The notes under the pieces: model-generated
Database searches by the model: none
What the model saw: only the letters and a program-made list of their open reading frames with translations
What the model was told of the DNA's origin: nothing
Assembly: GCF_003609635.1 (NCBI RefSeq)
Contig: NZ_MCIA01000001.1
Coordinates: forward strand, 284,906-348,905
Length of the DNA stretch: 64,000 nucleotides
Source of the DNA: Lacrimispora algidixylanolytica
Lineage (GTDB): Bacteria > Bacillota > Clostridia > Lachnospirales > Lachnospiraceae
Reading direction: 5' to 3'
Translations under genes and position numbers: made by a program
Shown here: positions 60,014 through 64,000 of the stretch, in pieces
Layout of the letters: each line of letters begins with the position of its first letter
Position numbering within the stretch: position 1 is the stretch's first letter

Positions 60014-60747
60014 GTTCCTTGCTCCTTTTGTAATTTCTTCCTTTGCAGCCACGTTTCCAGTCGCTTCCCGTCCCCATTGACAATCAGTTCTTCCGGGAAA
60101 TTTATTGCCTCAAGCATTTCTAAGGCATTTGGAAAAACTCCCACCAGCTTGCAAAAATGGGCATCTGAATTGACCATCACAAAAACCTTATGAATGGCAC
60201 ATAATCTGGCAATCCTCATGCAGTTTTCTCTCGATTCCTTTCTTACATGAAAGGTCGCCTCATTGATTTCTACTGCCTTCCCATACTTCCCAAACTCAGG
60301 TATGACACGTTCATAATCATAGGTAAAGCACTTAGTCCCGCTATGGCCGATGATGTCCACCAAGGGATTTGCTGCCACATTTAGATAGGCTCTTGTGTGG
60401 TCCTCTTTTGTTCCTGGAAGTATCACCTCGTCATGAAAGGAGGCAATGGTATAATCAAGCCTGTCTTTCATGGTGTCCCCGCTTAGGTCAATGCTTCCAT
60501 TATAATCTGTAATGTTTAATTCTGCTCCCCGGTAGACCCGAATTCCTTCTACGATTTCAGGTAAAATTCGTAAATTTCGAAAATGTCCCTCAGGGGCTCC
60601 GTCTTCGTGGGCCGGGCCATGGTTACTGATTCCTATATAGGAGAGCCCGGCCGCCTTTGCAGCCATAATATTCTCATAGACGGTACTGTAGCCGTGTTTG
60701 CTCACATCCGTATGGGTGTGTAAATCCGCTGTCAGATGTTTTATCAT
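60010..60747 (-). CDS. PHP-domain phosphoesterase, YcdX-like
   Basis: A 245-residue metal-dependent hydrolase. DLHTHTDVSKHGY (metal His pair), ISNHGPAHEDG, GAELNITDYNG (Glu), IGHSGTKCF, INEATFHV and VNSDAHFCKLV (Asp-His) are the PHP metal ligands and match the YcdX group of phosphatases. Probably dephosphorylates a small sugar or nucleotide phosphate. First gene of a three-gene operon with ROK and the barrel protein, 17 to minus 4 bp apart. Confidence 0.9.
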   Translation of the reverse strand: MIKHLTADLHTHTDVSKHGYSTVYENIMAAKAAGLSYIGISNHGPAHEDGAPEGHFRNLRILPEIVEGIRVYRGAELNITDYNGSIDLSGDTMKDRLDYTIASFHDEVILPGTKEDHTRAYLNVAANPLVDIIGHSGTKCFTYDYERVIPEFGKYGKAVEINEATFHVRKESRENCMRIARLCAIHKVFVMVNSDAHFCKLVGVFPNALEMLEAINFPEELIVNGDGKRLETWLQRKKLQKEQGT

Positions 60748-60819
60748 TTTAACCTGCTTTTTTAATTGTCCTTGTTATGGTTTCTTAATTACACGGATTA
60801 GCAGGGTTCAATTTAACTC

Positions 60820-61512
60820 TTATCCGCTGATGGAATCAATCCGCTTATCCGCAGACCACTTGATAATCAAATTGTTTTTTTCATATCCCGGTGGAAATAG
60901 CAGGTCTAATTCTACCTTGGTACTATCTTTAGATTTCCCTATTTTCACATTTAAAACCTTGATCTTTTCTTCGGTAAACATATTAAAAAGTTCTGTGATA
61001 ATGGAATCGTAGTGGGAGGTGTTGATCTTTAGCATACTCCGGTAAGGCTCTTTGGATAAAAAGGGCACATCATGAAGGATAATCTGGGTGAAGATAAGAA
61101 GCAAGCTTGCCCCGCAACCCACAAAATAAGAGCCAGATCCAATTGCCATGCCAACTCCTGCCGTTGCCCAAATACCAGCAGCTGTAGTCAGTCCGCTTAC
61201 GGAGTTGTTTTTTATAAATATAACTCCTGCACCCAGAAAACCGATACCGGAAACGATTTGAGACGCAATTCTTGACGGGTCAAAATTAGGAATATCCCGA
61301 AACCCGTACTTAGAAACTACCATCATAAGGGCAGCTCCCATGGCCACAATGGCATGAGTCCTCATTCCGGCACCTTTGTAGCGGTTTTTTCTCTCATACC
61401 CGATGAGATAACCAAAAATCCCTGCCACAATGATTCTTATAAACAAGCTGGTCTGATAGACGAGATCGTACTTCTCGATTACTCCCACCAGCATTTGTTT
61501 GACATAAATCAT
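60820..61512 (-). CDS. MgtC/SapB family membrane protein
   Basis: A 230-residue protein. Four or so segments in the first 145 residues (FIRIIVAGIFGYLIGYERK; MRTHAIVAMGAALMMVVS; GIGFLGAGVIFI; LTTAAGIWATAGVGMAIG) are the MgtC signature, in which GIGFLGAGxI and LTTAAxxW are diagnostic. A cytoplasmic ACT-like tail follows (KINTSHYDSIITELF). Members affect magnesium stress survival or regulate ATP synthase; not an obvious transporter. Preceded by AAGGGGTAAGGAA. Divergent from the LytTR regulator. Confidence 0.92.
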   Translation of the reverse strand: MIYVKQMLVGVIEKYDLVYQTSLFIRIIVAGIFGYLIGYERKNRYKGAGMRTHAIVAMGAALMMVVSKYGFRDIPNFDPSRIASQIVSGIGFLGAGVIFIKNNSVSGLTTAAGIWATAGVGMAIGSGSYFVGCGASLLLIFTQIILHDVPFLSKEPYRSMLKINTSHYDSIITELFNMFTEEKIKVLNVKIGKSKDSTKVELDLLFPPGYEKNNLIIKWSADKRIDSISG

Positions 61513-61703
61513 TTCCTTACCCCTTTTCTGTTCATACTGATATATTATAAATATGCTACTAATTTATCATGTTTGATTGGATCCGTCACCTCAGAATTTG
61601 CGATTCTTACCTATTTTACTGTGCATTTCTTGTATTCTTATCTTGCATAGGCATTTTATTAATTGTATGATAACTTGTATCAATATAAAAGTGAGGTACT
61701 ATT

Positions 61704-62405
61704 TTGATTAAACTTGCCATATGTGATGACGAGGAAACTATGGTTTCCGACTTAAAAGAAAGAATAACGGGTTATCTCATGATGCAGTCCTGCCAATTTG
61801 AAATTGACTTATTTCAAGACGCAAGATCCCTGCTTCAAAAAGATACTCATTACGATATTATATTTCTGGATATCCAAATGAATGGAATAACCGGAATGGA
61901 AGCCGCGCAAAAAATGCGTAAGGCCGGGAAGAATTCCTTTCTGGTCTTTGTTACCATATCTCCGGAATATGTATATGACGCATTTGAAGTGGAAGCCTCA
62001 GATTATATATTAAAGCCCATATCGCCAAAGCGTTTTTCCCGCACCATGGACCGGATTCTCCATTATATCAGCGAGCAGAAGAACCGGCGTCTTTCCATAC
62101 AAAAAGGATCCTACTGCAAAATCGTCCGGTTTGATGATATACTTTACTGCGAAATCATTAACCGGATTATCTATGTACATACCAAAAATGAGGTCATTGA
62201 TTACTACTGTAAAATCAAAGAACTGGAAAAACAGCTTGATCCATGCTTTTTTCGATGCCATCGCAGCTATCTGGTAAATTTAAAATTTGTCAACAGTTGT
62301 GAAAAGGGAATGGCTCACTTAGAAAACAGCGAGCAGATTCCAATTTCAAGATTAAAACAGCAGGAATTTCTTTCCGCTGTGCTGCTTTATATGAAAGGCC
62401 GGTGA
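61704..62405 (+). CDS. LytTR-type response regulator
   Basis: A 233-residue regulator starting with TTG, after GAGG at nine bases. The receiver domain has CDDEETM, phospho-acceptor Asp in IIFLDIQMNGITGM and Lys in DYILKPISPKRF. The C-terminal LytTR domain has YCKIVRFDDILYCEI and FFRCHRSYLVNLKFV, the strand-rich DNA-binding fold. The family controls bacteriocin, competence or virulence genes. The kinase follows at 4 bp. The two read toward the end of the window. Confidence 0.93.
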   Translation: MIKLAICDDEETMVSDLKERITGYLMMQSCQFEIDLFQDARSLLQKDTHYDIIFLDIQMNGITGMEAAQKMRKAGKNSFLVFVTISPEYVYDAFEVEASDYILKPISPKRFSRTMDRILHYISEQKNRRLSIQKGSYCKIVRFDDILYCEIINRIIYVHTKNEVIDYYCKIKELEKQLDPCFFRCHRSYLVNLKFVNSCEKGMAHLENSEQIPISRLKQQEFLSAVLLYMKGR

Positions 62406-62409
62406 TACC

Positions 62410-63702
62410 ATGGACTTTATAAACATTCTATTCTTCTTTTGTTTGTTAAACGGCCTTCTGGCTCTTTCTGAACTGTATTTTTTCGGAACATTCACGCACG
62501 TGCCGTTAAAGAAGCACCACTATGTTTTCTACACCGCTCTGATGTATATCATATATGGCCTGGAAATATACGTTAAGATGTCATTTATTTTCACCACAGC
62601 AATAGAAGTGCTTGCTTTGTTTTCATTTGGCTGCCTTATTTTAAGATGCAGGCCCTGGCTGTCGGGAATCACCGCAATCCTAGCCATAACCATCATGCAG
62701 ATCATAAACGGATTATTTCAGACAATGACTCAAATTGTTTATGGCTGGGGGGTTCCCCTTGGCAATTTTGAAAAACTGCTTCTTGCTGCCATTTCTCTTA
62801 CTTCCGTAATCTCGGTCTTTATTGCTTACCGGTATACTATAAAGTCCTTTTACGGGCGGAAAATAGCATTGACACAGCAGGTACTGATCTTATTGCTCCC
62901 AACTCTATTTATACTGCTGATTCTGCAATTTATTATCAGTAGCTCCTCCAGCATAGGCTTTCTGTCACAGCTTACGAACGCAGGCCATATGATTCTGGAA
63001 TTGTCTGCTCTGGGGTGCCTAGTAGCAGTTCTATATGCCTATCACCGGCTTCTCACCGGATTTGAACTGGAGCTAAAAAACACCATGTTAGAACAGCAGG
63101 CCGCCTCCCAGCAGGATTACATTGATGAATTAAAATACCGTTACGAGCAGACTCGCTCTTTTCGTCATGATATTAAAAATCACTGGACCATCCTTGAAAA
63201 CCTGATTCAGAAAGAAGAACTGATTAAGGCTCAGGAATACCTTGGAAAGCTAAAAGATGTAACAGATAAGACCTCATTTCCCTGCAGCACAGGCAACACT
63301 GTCATCGATATGCTGCTAAGCAGCAAGCTGGGGTTAGCCGCCCAAAAAGAAATCCATGTTGACTGTACGGTTAAAATCCCAGCTAAGAGTTCCTTGGATG
63401 ATCTTGATTTATGTATCGTTTTTTCCAACGCGGTAGACAATGCAATCAATGCATTAAGTACCTTAACAGAAGGAAACAAATACCTTCTCTTATCTGCCAT
63501 GCAAAAGGGAAGCTTCTTTATGATTGAAGCAGAAAACAGTCGGTGTATGAAAGACAGTTCACCCATTGTTTTTGGCATTGGCCTAAATAACATAAAAGCA
63601 GTTGCACAAAAATACAATGGCACTATTTCCATCGAAGATGGACCTGATTTTTTTCGGTTAAATGTCCTGTTTCTCATTCCACAACACCAAACATACCATT
63701 GA
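62410..63702 (+). CDS. GHKL sensor kinase, AgrC-like
   Basis: A 430-residue membrane kinase with about six segments in residues 1-210 (NILFFFCLLNGLLALSEL; GCLVAVLYAYHRLLTG as last). The H-box is SFRHDIKNHWTILENL, with HDIKNH typical of the AgrC/CitA-like GHKL group, and the ATPase N-box is VFSNAVDNAINAL with G-box GIGLNNIKAVAQKYNG. Partner of the LytTR regulator. A true Agr system would also have AgrB and AgrD; neither is seen in the window. Confidence 0.92.
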   Translation: MDFINILFFFCLLNGLLALSELYFFGTFTHVPLKKHHYVFYTALMYIIYGLEIYVKMSFIFTTAIEVLALFSFGCLILRCRPWLSGITAILAITIMQIINGLFQTMTQIVYGWGVPLGNFEKLLLAAISLTSVISVFIAYRYTIKSFYGRKIALTQQVLILLLPTLFILLILQFIISSSSSIGFLSQLTNAGHMILELSALGCLVAVLYAYHRLLTGFELELKNTMLEQQAASQQDYIDELKYRYEQTRSFRHDIKNHWTILENLIQKEELIKAQEYLGKLKDVTDKTSFPCSTGNTVIDMLLSSKLGLAAQKEIHVDCTVKIPAKSSLDDLDLCIVFSNAVDNAINALSTLTEGNKYLLLSAMQKGSFFMIEAENSRCMKDSSPIVFGIGLNNIKAVAQKYNGTISIEDGPDFFRLNVLFLIPQHQTYH

Positions 63703-63773
63703 CACCAAATCCATTGCAGTAAAATGGCTATATTTTTATAATGAAACCATCACAAAAGACAGGAGGTTTTATT

Positions 63774-64000
63774 ATGAACATAAGCAGTACCACAAGTGCC
63801 GCCCCAAACCAATTTGGCGCAAATACCGATTCTATTGGCAGCATTGATTCTGAAGACAACAACGCAGCCATTAAGGACTTACAAGGAAAAAAGGCCCAGT
63901 TGGAACAAAAATTGAAAGCGGCGAATGAACCATTCTCAACCAAGCCCAGTAAGGAATATGCCAGCCTGAAAAAAGAATTAGCCGAAGTCGAGCGTAAGAT
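63774..64000 (+). CDS. Start of a FlxA-like coiled-coil protein, cut by the window end
   Basis: ATG at 63774 with AGGAGG eight bases before it; at least 75 codons with no stop. A Ser/Thr/Ala-rich start (MNISSTTSAAPNQFGA) is followed by a helical, charged region DLQGKKAQLEQKLKAANE and KEYASLKKELAEVERK, which is coiled-coil-like and resembles FlxA-like proteins. Located 71 bp after the kinase gene, so it may be a target or part of that operon. The 3' end is outside the window. Confidence 0.7.
   Translation, partial: MNISSTTSAAPNQFGANTDSIGSIDSEDNNAAIKDLQGKKAQLEQKLKAANEPFSTKPSKEYASLKKELAEVERK

Noticed and set aside
63231-63677. A 148-codon minus-strand frame opposite the GHKL kinase
   Set aside because: It covers the conserved ATPase domain of the kinase, so it is a shadow frame.
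61704-63702. Complete agr quorum-sensing system
   Set aside because: Only the regulator and kinase are present; no AgrB or AgrD was found on either side.

Overview
The window looks like a chromosomal segment of a low-GC anaerobic Firmicute, most likely a Lachnospiraceae / Clostridium cluster XIVa organism. The reasons are strong AGGAGG-type ribosome sites, intrinsic terminators after most genes, paired flavodoxin-ferredoxin (EFR1-type) proteins, a LicT-controlled beta-glucoside PTS operon, and a clostridial Cys-rich peptide with a radical SAM maturase. Nearly every gene is on the minus strand. I see no rRNA, tRNA, CRISPR array or intact insertion sequence.

Layout. 0-5 kb: chloramphenicol acetyltransferase, a MarR-EFR1 pair, AlkD-like DNA repair, GNAT, AraC and YCII genes. 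5-8 kb: a C39-like putative cysteine protease and a secreted glycosidase with a ricin-type lectin domain. 8-12 kb: two DEAD-box RNA helicases and a DUF1456 gene. 12-17 kb: a lipoprotein, an ABC-2 exporter, and an HxlR regulator divergent from a second EFR1 gene. 17-21 kb: a YwnA/YwnB-like Rrf2 pair with two matching operators, a TIM-barrel isomerase and an aldehyde dehydrogenase. 21.5-26 kb: the beta-glucoside operon (licT, EIIBC, 6-phospho-beta-glucosidase, EIIA) with a consensus promoter and two antiterminator/terminator switches. 26-32.7 kb: small orphan genes and a decaying stretch (frameshifted VOC gene, amidase fragment, IS66 transposase remnant).

The most interesting region is 32.7-43.6 kb, an AT-rich block that reads as a ribosomally made, post-translationally modified peptide (RiPP) locus. 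It holds a 65-residue Cys-rich precursor, a radical SAM/SPASM maturase, an ABC exporter, a VanR/VanS-like two-component system, a BcrAB-like ABC pair and a second VanR/VanS-like system with a VanZ gene between regulator and kinase. ATCTTA/TTAGGA-type repeats lie at a similar distance from the -10 in three promoters, which suggests one sensing and self-protection circuit. A transposase remnant on the left and gene debris on the right suggest the block was acquired.

44-64 kb returns to core-like genes: rlmD, a deaD-like helicase, a polar amino acid ABC operon with a leader attenuator and a terminal cytidylate-kinase-like gene, a complete Dpp/Opp peptide ABC operon, a PHP-ROK-(alpha/alpha)-barrel operon, an MgtC-family gene, and a LytTR/GHKL two-component pair followed by a FlxA-like gene cut by the window end.
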